From an uncultured Coriobacteriaceae bacterium (lineage in GTDB: Bacteria > Actinomycetota > Coriobacteriia > Coriobacteriales > Atopobiaceae): a DNA stretch of 38,476 nt. The translations under genes were made by a program, and so were the position numbers. Positions 9,901 to 17,914 of this stretch are shown here, one piece after another (positions within the stretch are counted from its first letter, which is position 1; each line of letters starts with the position of its first letter). The stretch lies in assembly GCA_902780305.1 (NCBI GenBank), contig CACZFB010000062.1:1-38476 (forward strand), given 5' to 3'. The notes below the pieces were generated by a model, which made no database searches, was not told the DNA's origin, and saw nothing but the letters and a program-made list of their open reading frames with translations.

Positions 9901-10492
9901 TGTTCTCCATCTTCGATATGTACGTGGGCATCTCCACGATGCCGGTAACCGTGAGCGTGTCGGTGGAGAGCATGCTCATGCCGTCCTTGTCTTCCACCTT
10001 GTTGCCGTCTTTGTCCACGCTCACGCCGTCGACGTCGTGCTTGAGCTTAAGCACGTCGCCAATCTTGACCTCGTTCTCCTCGCACCACGACTTGAGCAGG
10101 GCCGCCTCGCCCTTAGTCGCAGGCATCCTGCCCTCAATCGAGGTGGGCTGATTCAGTCGTGTCGTGGGCGTTTGCAGCTTAAAGGTGTAGTTCGTGCTGC
10201 TGCGCTGCATGGACACGAAGGTGCTGTAGCCGACCTCGACGTCCTCGACGCCCTCAACCGCCCGAATCTGGGCAAGGTCGGACTCGGTGATGCCATAGGG
10301 GAACTGCACCTCTATGTCGTGCATGTTTCCCTGTTCCAGGACTCCCTGGGAGGCCTTTTGCAATGCCGTGGCACCCCACTGGATGCCCAGGAACAGGCCA
10401 ACTCCCAAGGCAACGAACATGGAAATCGAGAGAAACGCCACGAGGTTTACCTTGATGTTGGCGATTAACTCGACGAGTCGTATCTTCTTCAT
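6992..10492 (-). CDS. FtsX/MacB-type ABC permease with long coiled coil
   Basis: This 1166-residue protein has one membrane span at about 18-38, a large outer domain, three spans at about 640-760, a fourth near 808-830, a second outer domain, and three spans near the C-terminus: the double-FtsX layout. The first outer domain is unusual: coiled-coil stretches at about 280-325 and 525-612 are built of repeated 'DG..EL..G' heptads, including a tandem 14-residue repeat (DKTKELEDGK twice). Such permeases work with a MacB-like ATPase to move lipids or peptides, or to act mechanically on the envelope. The ATPase gene ends 12 nt upstream. The ATG follows GGAGGG at good spacing. Substrate unknown. Confidence 0.88.
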   Translation of the reverse strand: MKKIRLVELIANIKVNLVAFLSISMFVALGVGLFLGIQWGATALQKASQGVLEQGNMHDIEVQFPYGITESDLAQIRAVEGVEDVEVGYSTFVSMQRSSTNYTFKLQTPTTRLNQPTSIEGRMPATKGEAALLKSWCEENEVKIGDVLKLKHDVDGVSVDKDGNKVEDKDGMSMLSTDTLTVTGIVEMPTYISKMENTFGVSNIASGAVNCVAIVSQDTFDASMYNDGYPNVYMRCSGLEGLNTFDKEYDEKLAPITERITELGGKLAPVRYNKVHGDAQSKLDEAQDKIDDGQRQLDEGRQKIADGEKALADGQQELDNGRRTLVDSVLSASDEQGVAQEQLDEAYRLLADGQGKYDAGVATYNTVSDLYNQLNSEFNSISGEYYELLSLADKLSELGDELSTEADATEETSKSGDDAATSSALNELLGTYNEADSTMNQYGDLLSGVTGILGSSTSIGGLPDLSGMSLSDVGSIISTARESVGTISDAVNKLTSTSITVGDITIRLDDIPGGLDQVADYLDDTRAELVSSEQELSDGWAQYYAAKAEYDGAVASGQADLRSGSKKLDDGSVELRDKTKELEDGKVELADKTKELEDGKADLQSAKDKFAEMVEYEWVVMPRRDNGGVQQVKTMSYMINNVSWAMALLFILVGLFVAYSAISRLVHEESIQIGTKKALGFRKGEVAAMYFGFSGLSVLLGIVISILLAVFLVQGIMNPIAARQFSMPEFGPHFDIVGLLILGGIELALILLSTWIAINGLLKKHAVELLKGESTANVKEHFYEKWAIWDKMSLFSQTVVNNCVNDTRRVVGTLIGVIGCTALIVTAVTLNSNVSRSLDRHYNEVYDFDTVAYLTKAGEENAKSVAMALYDHGVDSAPAIMKQLQVRQSNGARMVSTMVVPTNDEAFKKYYHVINMDGGEPANLDKGVWMAAAYAEHMGAKVGDDVTFTEFTGKTHTFKIAGFYDYYLLRQEFVMTRETYEQAFNEEAKPNVLLVNRGEADIDTLQDQLFSVDGYQALVDDFKTATYAYDELKEILTTVVLIYLLLSALMALMVLLNLDVMFVDEKKKELIVLMICGFSTKDAKAYIYRDSIALTIIGILLGVLLGAIMGGITVWALEPETGYFVKGFNGVAALVGIIGAGVFAAAVLIWSLRRIPKFDLTDINRF
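8697..8800 (-). repeat. 42-bp tandem repeat inside the permease coiled coil
   Basis: Two nearly identical 42-bp units (8697-8738 and 8739-8780) and the start of a third encode the repeated DKTKELEDGK segment of the permease. The unit is a multiple of three, so gain or loss of copies would lengthen or shorten the coiled coil in steps of 14 residues without breaking the frame. Confidence 0.75.
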
Positions 10493-10504
10493 GCAGTCCC
10501 TCCG

Positions 10505-11653
10505 CTACCACACGAGGTCGGTGGCGTGCGCCTTGCGACGATTGATGGTCACCTCGGCCATACGCCCGTTCCTCATACGAACCACACGGTCGGCCATGCG
10601 GCAGATTTCCTCGTTGTGGGTAACCATGATCATGGTGGTTCCCTCGGCAATGATCTTCTCCATGACCTCGAGTACCTCGATGGACGTGGTGTAGTCGAGT
10701 GCCGCGGTGGGCTCGTCGGCGAGGATGATGGGAGGACGCTTCATGAGGGCGCGGGCAATGGACACGCGCTGCTGCTGGCCACCCGACATCTGCGAGGGGT
10801 AGTTGTGCTTGCGCTCGCTCAGGTTAACGATGTCGAGCGCCTCGTCCGCACTCATGGGATTGGGCACCAGACTGGCGATGAGCTCCAGGTTTTGCGTGGC
10901 GTTAAGGTTGGGCATGAGGTTGTAGCTCTGGAAGATAAAGCCGATGTTGTCGCGGCGATACTCGGTGAGCTTGTCCTGGTCGGCCTGCGACAGCTCCTCG
11001 CCAAAGCACTCGAACGTTCCGCTGGTGGGATGGTCCATGCCGCCAATAATGTTGAGCAGCGTGGACTTGCCGCAGCCGGACTCGCCGAGCAGGACCAAGA
11101 ACTCGCCCTCGTACACGTCGAGGTTGACGCCCTTGAGGACCTTGGTGACCACGTCGCCGTTTTGGAACTCCCTCGTGACGCCGCGCACGCGCATAACCGT
11201 CTTGCCGGGCTTCCATGCGGGCTGGAGATTGTCGTTCTCCTCGATGGCCATGGCCGCGAGCATGGCCATCATCTCGCAGACGTCGGCCTCCTCAGCGGTA
11301 AAGCTGCCACCGCCCACCTTGTTCACGAACTGTATGCACCCGAGGTTCTTCTTGGTGCTCGAAAAGGGCACGCAAATCATCGACGTGATCTCGGTGTCCT
11401 CGAAGTCAGAGACCGTTACGGGGTCGTCCGCCGCGCTAAACGTGAGGTAGCGCTCGGCCTCCTGGTTTTGGAACACGCGACCCACGGCGCCCTCTCCCGG
11501 CACGTGCGAAAGCGAGGTGAGGTCCGACGAACCCACCCAGAAGAACGGATGGAGGACGACCTCTGGCTCTTCGTCCTCGTCGTCGGTCTGCAGTTCCGTC
11601 GCATACCAGATGGCACCCGACTCCGCCTTGCAGTTTTGAAGGATAGTCTTCAA
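10505..11653 (-). CDS. ABC transporter ATPase with N-terminal GAF domain
   Basis: From the TTG at 11653 this is 382 residues: a GAF domain at about 1-135 (ending '[21 protein letters not shown]', a typical GAF strand-helix end) and a MacB/LolD-type ATPase at about 152-370 with Walker [10 protein letters not shown] (190-198), signature MSGGQQ (289-294) and Walker B IILADEPT (309-316). It should power the permease encoded 12 nt downstream; the GAF part could let a small ligand or redox signal gate the exporter. The start is uncertain: the frame stays open upstream to at least 11770 and the extra residues (AYRALNEAQAAIARAETLDEAL in part) look like the missing first GAF helix, but no in-frame ATG or GTG exists there. 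A near-ATT start or a small indel is possible. Confidence 0.87.
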   Translation of the reverse strand: MKTILQNCKAESGAIWYATELQTDDEDEEPEVVLHPFFWVGSSDLTSLSHVPGEGAVGRVFQNQEAERYLTFSAADDPVTVSDFEDTEITSMICVPFSSTKKNLGCIQFVNKVGGGSFTAEEADVCEMMAMLAAMAIEENDNLQPAWKPGKTVMRVRGVTREFQNGDVVTKVLKGVNLDVYEGEFLVLLGESGCGKSTLLNIIGGMDHPTSGTFECFGEELSQADQDKLTEYRRDNIGFIFQSYNLMPNLNATQNLELIASLVPNPMSADEALDIVNLSERKHNYPSQMSGGQQQRVSIARALMKRPPIILADEPTAALDYTTSIEVLEVMEKIIAEGTTMIMVTHNEEICRMADRVVRMRNGRMAEVTINRRKAHATDLVW

Positions 11654-11822
11654 ACCCTCCTGCAGAGCCTCGTCAAGCGTCTCGGCACGCGCTATGGCAG
11701 CCTGCGCCTCATTGAGCGCACGATAGGCAGAAATAATAGAGGCGACAAATTTGCGCTGAGCACAGCGACATGACCCTTTTCTTTTACTTTTTTGTCTCTG
11801 CTGGCTTTTCGCGCTTCCGCCA

Positions 11823-11876
11823 GCTGGACAAAGGGGACTGTCCCCTGTGTCCAGGGGACTGTCCCCTTTGTCCAGC
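11823..11876. terminator. Long palindrome after the DNA glycosylase gene
   Basis: About 25-bp arms separated by TGT-like loop bases; each arm contains GGGGACTGTCCCC, itself nearly palindromic. It lies 9 nt past the stop of the minus-strand glycosylase gene and upstream of the GAF-ATPase gene, so it probably ends the glycosylase transcript. Confidence 0.7.
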
Positions 11877-11884
11877 GCGGACGG

Positions 11885-12385
11885 CTACCTGCAGTGCTCG
11901 AAGATGGCGGCGTATGCCGCCACGAGCTGCTCCATGCCACATGCGGCGTTGGCCGGACTGGTCGAGGGAAGCCGTTGCGCCGCCATACCCACCTCATCTT
12001 GGCAAAGCCGTCCATAGAGCGCATGGGCCTTGGCACCGGTACAGAACACAGCCTCTATGGGAGCCACGTTCGTGATGAGGGTGAGCTGGTTGGGAACGGG
12101 ATTACGGATGCTGGTATCGGACGCACCCGCGATGTCGCACTCGGCAACCACATCCCATAAGGCAATACCGTGGCGCAGGCAAAAGTCCCGCTTGAGCTGA
12201 TTCGTGCTCGGTACCTGCTCGTTGGCCAAGCGTGCAAGCACGCGCCAAAAGCGGTTTTGCGGGTGGCCGTAGTTAAAGCCCGTCTGCCGTGAGCGCGGGC
12301 TGGGCACGCTACCGAGTACCAGCACGCGGCTGTTCTCGTCGAACGTGGGGGGAATGGAATGGACCACATGCGTGTATTCCGCCAT
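11885..12385 (-). CDS. DNA-deoxyinosine (hypoxanthine/uracil) glycosylase, UDG superfamily
   Basis: This 166-residue protein belongs to the family 6 (HDG) branch of the uracil-DNA glycosylase superfamily, which removes deaminated bases, chiefly hypoxanthine, from DNA. The diagnostic stretch is near residues 25-47: GSVPSPRSRQTGFNYG followed by HPQNRFW. A C-terminal LPSTSPAN motif fits the active-site loop of the superfamily. The ATG at 12385 has a GGTGAG ribosome site; an earlier ATG at 12400 lies inside the stop region of the upstream membrane-protein gene and lacks one. The two genes nearly touch and are likely co-transcribed. Confidence 0.9.
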   Translation of the reverse strand: MAEYTHVVHSIPPTFDENSRVLVLGSVPSPRSRQTGFNYGHPQNRFWRVLARLANEQVPSTNQLKRDFCLRHGIALWDVVAECDIAGASDTSIRNPVPNQLTLITNVAPIEAVFCTGAKAHALYGRLCQDEVGMAAQRLPSTSPANAACGMEQLVAAYAAIFEHCR

Positions 12386-12393
12386 GGTCTCAC

Positions 12394-14406
12394 CTACCAT
12401 CCAGCCATCGTCGTGCCAGGGCTGACGCCCGAATTCGCCTCGTCACTCCACCCATACGCCTGGAAGGCGTCACTTGAGTCGTCCGCCTCCCATTCCTCGC
12501 CTTCGTCCTCCTCTCCAAACTCCTCGGTCTCCTCATCCTCCTCGGACTCCTCATCGTCGACGTCGTCGTACACGGGAAGGATGAACCCACGGTAGTACTG
12601 GTCGTAGAACGACTGATCCTGGTCATCGTAGATCATGCGCAGTATGTATACGCCGTAGCAAGGCGAGGCAAGTTGGATAACGCCCTTTGCCCCATACGCG
12701 TCGCGTTGCCAGCGCAGGAAGGTGGAGAGCGTGTCGGTCCCATCCAGCGCATAGTCTATGTTTCCCAGCGATATGCCCGAGACGACCCGCACGTTCTCTT
12801 GCGCGCACACGTCGCCGCTAAACGAGTCCAACCCGTTTACCTTGAGGCGTGTGCGAAACACCAGCGACGTGAACTCCGTACCTCCCCAGGCAATCACGTT
12901 CGACGGCTGGCTCGTGGGATACGTCTTGTTGGGATTCGTGCTGGTTGGCGCCATCGGACCCTTAACATACACGAGGTCTGGGTGGGCAATGGCATACTCC
13001 AGCAGGACCTCTGCCTTCTTGGACTCCCTCACTATGGGCGCGATGCGTGCCCGATTGAATGCCACGTTAAGGTCCTCCTGTGCCCCCATCCCCATGGCAA
13101 CGAGCGACAGGGCACAAAAAGCGAAGTGTGGCCAGGGAAAACGTTGTCCCCTAAAGGCCCGGAACACGAGCATCATGGCAAGTGCCGTGCTAGGCAATAT
13201 GGTAACCAGGACCGTTCGGTACACGATGCGACCCAACAGCAGCTGCATAAACAGTATTGCCAGTGTCCCCAGCATGTTGAGCACGTGTATGCCCAAGGGA
13301 CCCCACTTTGCTCCGAGGAGCAGCGCGAGACAGGCCCCAACCGAGACGGCCAACCACGAGATGAGCATGCCCTTGGCAAGTGGGTGGCTCAGAAGCTGCT
13401 GCCATTCGTGCTCCGCCCCAACGGTCCAATCCTTGGCACTTTGGTGCTCCACCACGTACGTAAAGCTCTGGGTGGTAACGCGCTCGTCCATAAAGCACCA
13501 GTTGTTTATCAGCGAATACAGGTCTGCATTCCATCCCACGTCCTTGTATGGCACGGGATTCTTGGGTTTGTATGGCTCGTGCTGGTAGTCGACGAACGAG
13601 GAACGCGCGTCGGTGTAGGCCCTAAACTCCCGGCCGTTCGCGTTGTCCTGCACTATGCGATTGCCCAGCACCGCGACGCATGTGATGGCGAGCAGGATGC
13701 CAGCCAAAACGGAGAATCTCGCAAGAGACCCAACACGCGAGTCGCCACGGCCGTTGAGGGCGCAGCCGGCAAGCAACGCAAGCAACACGTAGCACAGCAC
13801 AATAAGGCCGGTCTCCTCGCGATGGGCGAGCAGCAGCACGAAAAGAGCCAGGCACAGCAGCCAATGTGCCGGGCTTCTCCTCTCCCCCGAAAGAAACACG
13901 AGCGCGACAACTCCAGCGCCCAGCACCCCCGGAACGATGGTAAAGGCCACCTTGGTCGTGGGATATATGAGGAACGCGAGGTCGAAGGCGACGGCCATGC
14001 CAACCGAGAGGACGCGCACGGGCCACGTGGATTTGGCAGACGACTGGATAACACAGTAGTTAACTAAAAAAAAGCCAATAGCCTGCAGAGCATGGCTGTA
14101 TATAAACCACCACTGGACCCCAGGGGCAATCCGATACAACATCGAGATGGGAACGGATGCAATCACGCTGATAAACCAGGACAAGGGGAACGGCTCGCCC
14201 ACCCGCGCACCCGACAGCGTCTCCTGAATGCTCATATCGTCGTTGGTGAGGTAGAGCATCCCGCTTTGCGTGAAGCAAGCAACGTAGCACGAGGCCAGAA
14301 TAATGACTGCGGCCAGTGCGGACCAAAACTGTGGATTCCGCACGAGCGAACGTATGCGAGACAAACGACCTCTTTCCCACGCAAGGCAACGTGCATAAAG
14401 CACCAT
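12394..14406 (-). CDS. Large polytopic membrane protein with acidic C-terminal tail
   Basis: About 670 residues. Roughly ten or more hydrophobic segments fill the first 450 residues, with an outer loop after the first span containing 'TNDDMSIQETLSG'. The layout resembles glycosyltransferase-C-like or polysaccharide-related membrane proteins, but no catalytic motif can be assigned. The last 60 residues form a very acidic tail rich in Asp and Glu, ending in a Ser/Gly-rich stretch. The ATG at 14406 is preferred; the longer frame to 14451 would start inside the palindrome at 14442-14516. The function is unknown. Confidence 0.75.
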   Translation of the reverse strand: MVLYARCLAWERGRLSRIRSLVRNPQFWSALAAVIILASCYVACFTQSGMLYLTNDDMSIQETLSGARVGEPFPLSWFISVIASVPISMLYRIAPGVQWWFIYSHALQAIGFFLVNYCVIQSSAKSTWPVRVLSVGMAVAFDLAFLIYPTTKVAFTIVPGVLGAGVVALVFLSGERRSPAHWLLCLALFVLLLAHREETGLIVLCYVLLALLAGCALNGRGDSRVGSLARFSVLAGILLAITCVAVLGNRIVQDNANGREFRAYTDARSSFVDYQHEPYKPKNPVPYKDVGWNADLYSLINNWCFMDERVTTQSFTYVVEHQSAKDWTVGAEHEWQQLLSHPLAKGMLISWLAVSVGACLALLLGAKWGPLGIHVLNMLGTLAILFMQLLLGRIVYRTVLVTILPSTALAMMLVFRAFRGQRFPWPHFAFCALSLVAMGMGAQEDLNVAFNRARIAPIVRESKKAEVLLEYAIAHPDLVYVKGPMAPTSTNPNKTYPTSQPSNVIAWGGTEFTSLVFRTRLKVNGLDSFSGDVCAQENVRVVSGISLGNIDYALDGTDTLSTFLRWQRDAYGAKGVIQLASPCYGVYILRMIYDDQDQSFYDQYYRGFILPVYDDVDDEESEEDEETEEFGEEDEGEEWEADDSSDAFQAYGWSDEANSGVSPGTTMAGW

Positions 14407-14441
14407 ACCACATTGAGCGCGCGCAAGGAGCGCTCTCTGCC

Positions 14442-14516
14442 CACCAACCAAAGGGGGTGGCCCCCATTGCTTGCCGCAAGCGGCATGTCAATGGGGGCCA
14501 CCCCCTTTGGTTGGTG
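14442..14516. terminator. Long palindrome after fructose-bisphosphate aldolase
   Basis: About 30-bp arms with a short loop containing a second small stem (GCTTGCCGCAAGC-like). It lies 35 nt past the aldolase stop at 14551 on the minus strand. Each arm contains GGGGGTGGCCCCC. Same class as the other four giant palindromes in the left half. Confidence 0.7.
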
Positions 14517-14550
14517 TTAACCGAGCCGTTAAACGGCGCGGAAATCGAGC

Positions 14551-15423
14551 TTATGCCCAGCCCTTGCCGTCGGAACCGAAGTCGATGATGAGCTCCTTGG
14601 CGCGCGCGACGATGGCGTCGAAGCCAGGCTTGAGGAGCTTGCGCGGGTCGTAGTTCTTGCCCTGCTTGGCCTCACCGGAATCGACGAATGCCCACGTGGC
14701 CTTGGCCATGGCAACCTGAAGGTCGGTGTTGACGTTGATCTTGGCGATGCCGTTGTCGATGGCCTCCTGCACCATTGCGGTGGGGATGCCGGTGCCGCCG
14801 TGAAGTACGAGCGGGAGGTCGCCGGTCTTGGCCTTGATCTCGGCCAGACGATCCATGGAGAGGCCGGCCCAGTCGTCGGGATACAGGCCATGGATGTTGC
14901 CGATGCCGCAGGCGAGGAAGTCAACGCCGAGGTCGGCGATGGCCTTGCACTCATCGGGATCTGCGAGCTCGCCGTTGGAGGCAACGCCGTCCTCGACGCC
15001 GCCGATGCCGCCGACCTCGGCCTCAACCGAGATGCCCTTGCCGTGGCAGAGCTTCACGATCTCGGCGGTGCGCTCGAGGTTGATGTCGAACGTGGGCTCG
15101 TGGGAGCCGTCATACATGATGGAGGTGAAGCCGGCGTCGATGGCCTTGAAGCAGTCCTCGTAGGAGCCGTGATCGAGGTGCATGGCAACGGGAACAGTGA
15201 TGTTCATGTAGTCGACAAGGTCCTTAACGATGTCGGCGACGACCTTGAAGCCCATCTGCCACTTTGCAGCACCAGCGGTGCACTGAATGATAACCGGGGT
15301 CTGGAGCTCCTCGGCAGCCTGGAGAATGGAGCGAGTCCACTCAAGGTCATTGGTGTTGAAAGCGGCGATGCCGTAGTGACCCTTTACGGCAGCCTGAAGC
15401 ATAGCAGTAGCGTTAACGAGCAT
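14551..15423 (-). CDS. fba: Class II fructose-1,6-bisphosphate aldolase
   Basis: This 290-residue zinc enzyme splits fructose-1,6-bisphosphate into dihydroxyacetone phosphate and glyceraldehyde-3-phosphate in glycolysis. The motifs are complete: HLDHG at 82-86 (catalytic Asp84, zinc ligand His85), YDGSHE near 104-109, AEVGG at 135-139, and zinc ligands His178 (NIHG) and His208 (LHGGTG). The ATG follows GGGAGG. Codon use is strongly biased, as expected for a highly expressed gene. It is a single-gene unit flanked by a palindromic terminator. Tagatose-bisphosphate aldolases are close relatives, but nothing nearby suggests that role. Confidence 0.93.
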   Translation of the reverse strand: MLVNATAMLQAAVKGHYGIAAFNTNDLEWTRSILQAAEELQTPVIIQCTAGAAKWQMGFKVVADIVKDLVDYMNITVPVAMHLDHGSYEDCFKAIDAGFTSIMYDGSHEPTFDINLERTAEIVKLCHGKGISVEAEVGGIGGVEDGVASNGELADPDECKAIADLGVDFLACGIGNIHGLYPDDWAGLSMDRLAEIKAKTGDLPLVLHGGTGIPTAMVQEAIDNGIAKINVNTDLQVAMAKATWAFVDSGEAKQGKNYDPRKLLKPGFDAIVARAKELIIDFGSDGKGWA

Positions 15424-15638
15424 TGGTTACCTCCCGAACAACGTTGACAACGTACCAGCGGTACCTAACTTTGTTCATGGTAGCGTGGTAGGCGCCCTCA
15501 GACCAAGGCTGATTGGTGAGCGGTACGCATGGGCCATGTCGGCGGGAGCTCGCTGGGGTTCTGCGTTCCGTGTGAAGGTGGGTTTGGTGACATAGGATGA
15601 GGGTATTGCAATGCTTAAGGCTTTTACGGGAGGTTGCA

Positions 15639-16421
15639 ATGGAACAGGAAAACGGCGCGCTCGTGCCCAAGGGTAGGGCAATCGCGCTCGCGGTTGTCGT
15701 GTCGATCGCACCTATATATTGGACCGGCATTGGCGGGGTGCTCATCGCCCTGTGCGCGAGCGTCGCCGCCGTCATTATTGCCTCCTCGGCACTCTCCAAG
15801 GATTCCGCTGAGGTAAGGCGCGAGATGGAAGGCTCGGCCCAACTCGAGGGCATTCTCGACTCGAGCCAGCTCGACGCTGCCGAGGGCCAGGTTCGGACCG
15901 AACCTGTGGCCTACGACCGCGCACGGCGCTTTGGCAAGGTAGTGATCGCCATCGCGATTGTGGTATCGGCGCTCGCATCGGGACTCGTTCTTGCCTCGAC
16001 CGGAGGCCGCGGAGTTCACTTCTACCTGGGCGGTCGCACGCTCTTCCCCTCCGCCGCACAGGACAGCGACACGGCCCGCACGACCACAACCCACCGCAAC
16101 ACGCGTCGCACGACGTCATCCAACGAGGAGGAAGAGGAATACTACAGCGAGGAGTGGACGTACTATCCGGAGGAAGAGGGCGAGGAGGAGACCTGGGTGC
16201 CCGAGAGCACCCAGCAGGAGACCTCGCAACCCGGCAACACCTCAGGCAACCAAGGCACGTCCGAGCCCACTGCACCAACGCAACCAGCACAACCGACGCA
16301 ACCTGAGGAGTCCTCGAACGCCGGCACCCAAAACGACGCTGCTTCGCCCAGCACCGCACAACCCACGGCCGACCCCGCGACCACCCAGGACGCACCCGCG
16401 ACCACCGAGCAAGCCAACTAA
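15639..16421 (+). CDS. Membrane protein with low-complexity Thr/Glu/Pro-rich tail
   Basis: This 260-residue protein has membrane segments at about 14-51 (probably a hairpin) and 99-121, then an outer tail of about 140 residues. The tail first runs in Glu and Tyr (EEEEEYYSEEWTYYPEEEGE) and then in Thr, Gln, Pro and Ala repeats. Such tails often span the cell wall. The ATG at 15639 has GGGAGG 6 nt upstream; the longer frame from 15597 has no ribosome site. The M18 peptidase gene follows 30 nt later. No known family was recognised. Confidence 0.75.
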   Translation: MEQENGALVPKGRAIALAVVVSIAPIYWTGIGGVLIALCASVAAVIIASSALSKDSAEVRREMEGSAQLEGILDSSQLDAAEGQVRTEPVAYDRARRFGKVVIAIAIVVSALASGLVLASTGGRGVHFYLGGRTLFPSAAQDSDTARTTTTHRNTRRTTSSNEEEEEYYSEEWTYYPEEEGEEETWVPESTQQETSQPGNTSGNQGTSEPTAPTQPAQPTQPEESSNAGTQNDAASPSTAQPTADPATTQDAPATTEQAN

Positions 16422-16451
16422 CCACCCAACCAAGCACGATAGGAGCCACAC

Positions 16452-17849
16452 ATGGAACGACCAAACGCATGGAAGCGCTACACCAGCGAGCAGCTCGAGG
16501 AGCTTGAGAAATTCTCGAGTGACTATACGGCATTCCTGAGCAAGAACAAGACGGAGCGAGAGTGCGTGGCCAGCGCCATACAGCTGGCCGAGGCGGCGGG
16601 ATACCGCAACCTGGAAGACGTTATCGCCACGCAGACCGCGCTTGAGCCCGGCTCGCGCGTGTACGCCTCGAACCGTGGCAAGTCCCTCATTCTCGTGGAG
16701 CTGGGCACGAAGCCGCTTACCGAGGGCATCAACATACTGGGGGCACACGTCGACTCACCCCGTCTGGACGTCAAACAAAACCCCATCGAGGAGAAGAACG
16801 ACCTCGCCTACCTGGACACGCACTACTATGGTGGCGTGAAGAAGTACCAGTGGGTGACCCTCCCCCTCGCCATCCACGGCGTCGTGGCAAAGAAGGACGG
16901 CACCGTGGTGTCCGTATGCGTGGGCGAGGATCCGTCCGACCCCGTGTTCGTTATTACCGACCTGCTCATCCACCTTGCCCAGGAGCAGCTCAAGAAGGAT
17001 GCCGCCACGGTTATCGATGGCGAGATGCTCGACCTGCTCGTTGGCCACAAGCCGCTCGTGGTGGAGGGCGACGAGGACAAGAAGGACCCGGTAAAGGCGC
17101 AGCTGCTTAAGTTGCTCTCGCAGAAGTACGCCATAGACGAGGAGGACTTCTACTCCGCGGAGCTGGAGATCGTTCCGGCGGGTCCCGCCCGCGACCTGGG
17201 ATTCGACCGCTCCATGATTTTGGGCTACGGCCACGACGACCGCTCGTGCTCGTACCCCAGTCTCCGCGCGCAACTTGCCCTGGACGAGATTCCCGCCCGT
17301 ACCGCGCTCACCATTCTGGTAGACAAGGAAGAGATTGGCTCGGTGGGTGCCACGGGCATGACCAGCCGGTTCTTCGAGAACACCGTCGCCGAGGTGCTGG
17401 CCCTTGCCGGCTATGGCGAGGGGAGCCTCGCGCTGCGCAGGTGCCTGACCAACTCGCACATGCTCTCCAGTGACGTCTCGGCCGGCTTCGACCCCGCCTT
17501 CGCCAGCGCCTTCGAGCCCAAGAACGCCGCCTATTTGGGACGCGGGCTCACGTTTAACAAGTTTACGGGCTCGCGCGGCAAGGGCGGCTCCAACGATGCC
17601 GACGCCGAGTACGTGGCCCTCATCCGTCGCGTTATGGACGAGCACGACGTGTGCTGGCAGACCGCCGAGCTGGGCAAGGTGGACCTGGGCGGTGGCGGCA
17701 CCATCGCCTACATCCTGGCCAAATACGGCATGCAGGTAATTGACTGCGGCGTACCGGTCCTCTCGATGCACGCACCGTGGGAGACCATCTCGAAGGCCGA
17801 CCTTTACGAGGCCTACCGCGGCTACCAGGCCTTCCTCACGCTGGCGTAG
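16452..17849 (+). CDS. M18 family aminopeptidase
   Basis: This 465-residue, two-metal cytoplasmic aminopeptidase removes N-terminal residues, often acidic ones, from peptides. The family pattern is visible: AHVDSPR at 98-104 with metal ligands His99 and Asp101, GYGHDDR at 258-264 (bridging Asp262), DKEEIGS at 291-297 (catalytic and metal Glu), SSDVSAGFDP further on, and a C-terminal MHAPWE with the last His ligand. Length fits M18 enzymes. The ATG has AGGAG upstream. A stem-loop terminator follows at 17864-17908. Confidence 0.92.
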   Translation: MERPNAWKRYTSEQLEELEKFSSDYTAFLSKNKTERECVASAIQLAEAAGYRNLEDVIATQTALEPGSRVYASNRGKSLILVELGTKPLTEGINILGAHVDSPRLDVKQNPIEEKNDLAYLDTHYYGGVKKYQWVTLPLAIHGVVAKKDGTVVSVCVGEDPSDPVFVITDLLIHLAQEQLKKDAATVIDGEMLDLLVGHKPLVVEGDEDKKDPVKAQLLKLLSQKYAIDEEDFYSAELEIVPAGPARDLGFDRSMILGYGHDDRSCSYPSLRAQLALDEIPARTALTILVDKEEIGSVGATGMTSRFFENTVAEVLALAGYGEGSLALRRCLTNSHMLSSDVSAGFDPAFASAFEPKNAAYLGRGLTFNKFTGSRGKGGSNDADAEYVALIRRVMDEHDVCWQTAELGKVDLGGGGTIAYILAKYGMQVIDCGVPVLSMHAPWETISKADLYEAYRGYQAFLTLA

Positions 17850-17863
17850 GCAATCAACGAAAT

Positions 17864-17908
17864 CGGGTGTGCCGTCAGGGGATACTCCCCCCGCGGCACA
17901 CCTTTTAT
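17864..17908 (+). terminator. Intrinsic terminator of the M18 peptidase gene
   Basis: Stem GGTGTGCCG (17866-17874) pairs with CGGCACACC (17894-17902) and is followed by TTTTAT. An inner GGGGA/TCCCC stem lies in the loop. It starts about 15 nt after the stop codon and faces the end of the thi operon. Confidence 0.85.
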
Positions 17909-17914
17909 GCAAAT

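Noticed and set aside
9431..10468. 345-residue open frame on the plus strand
   Set aside because: Same reason: a reverse-strand shadow of the permease gene.
12673..14067. 464-residue open frame on the plus strand
   Set aside because: It is antisense to the large membrane protein, has His/Gln/Arg-rich shadow composition and no ribosome site.
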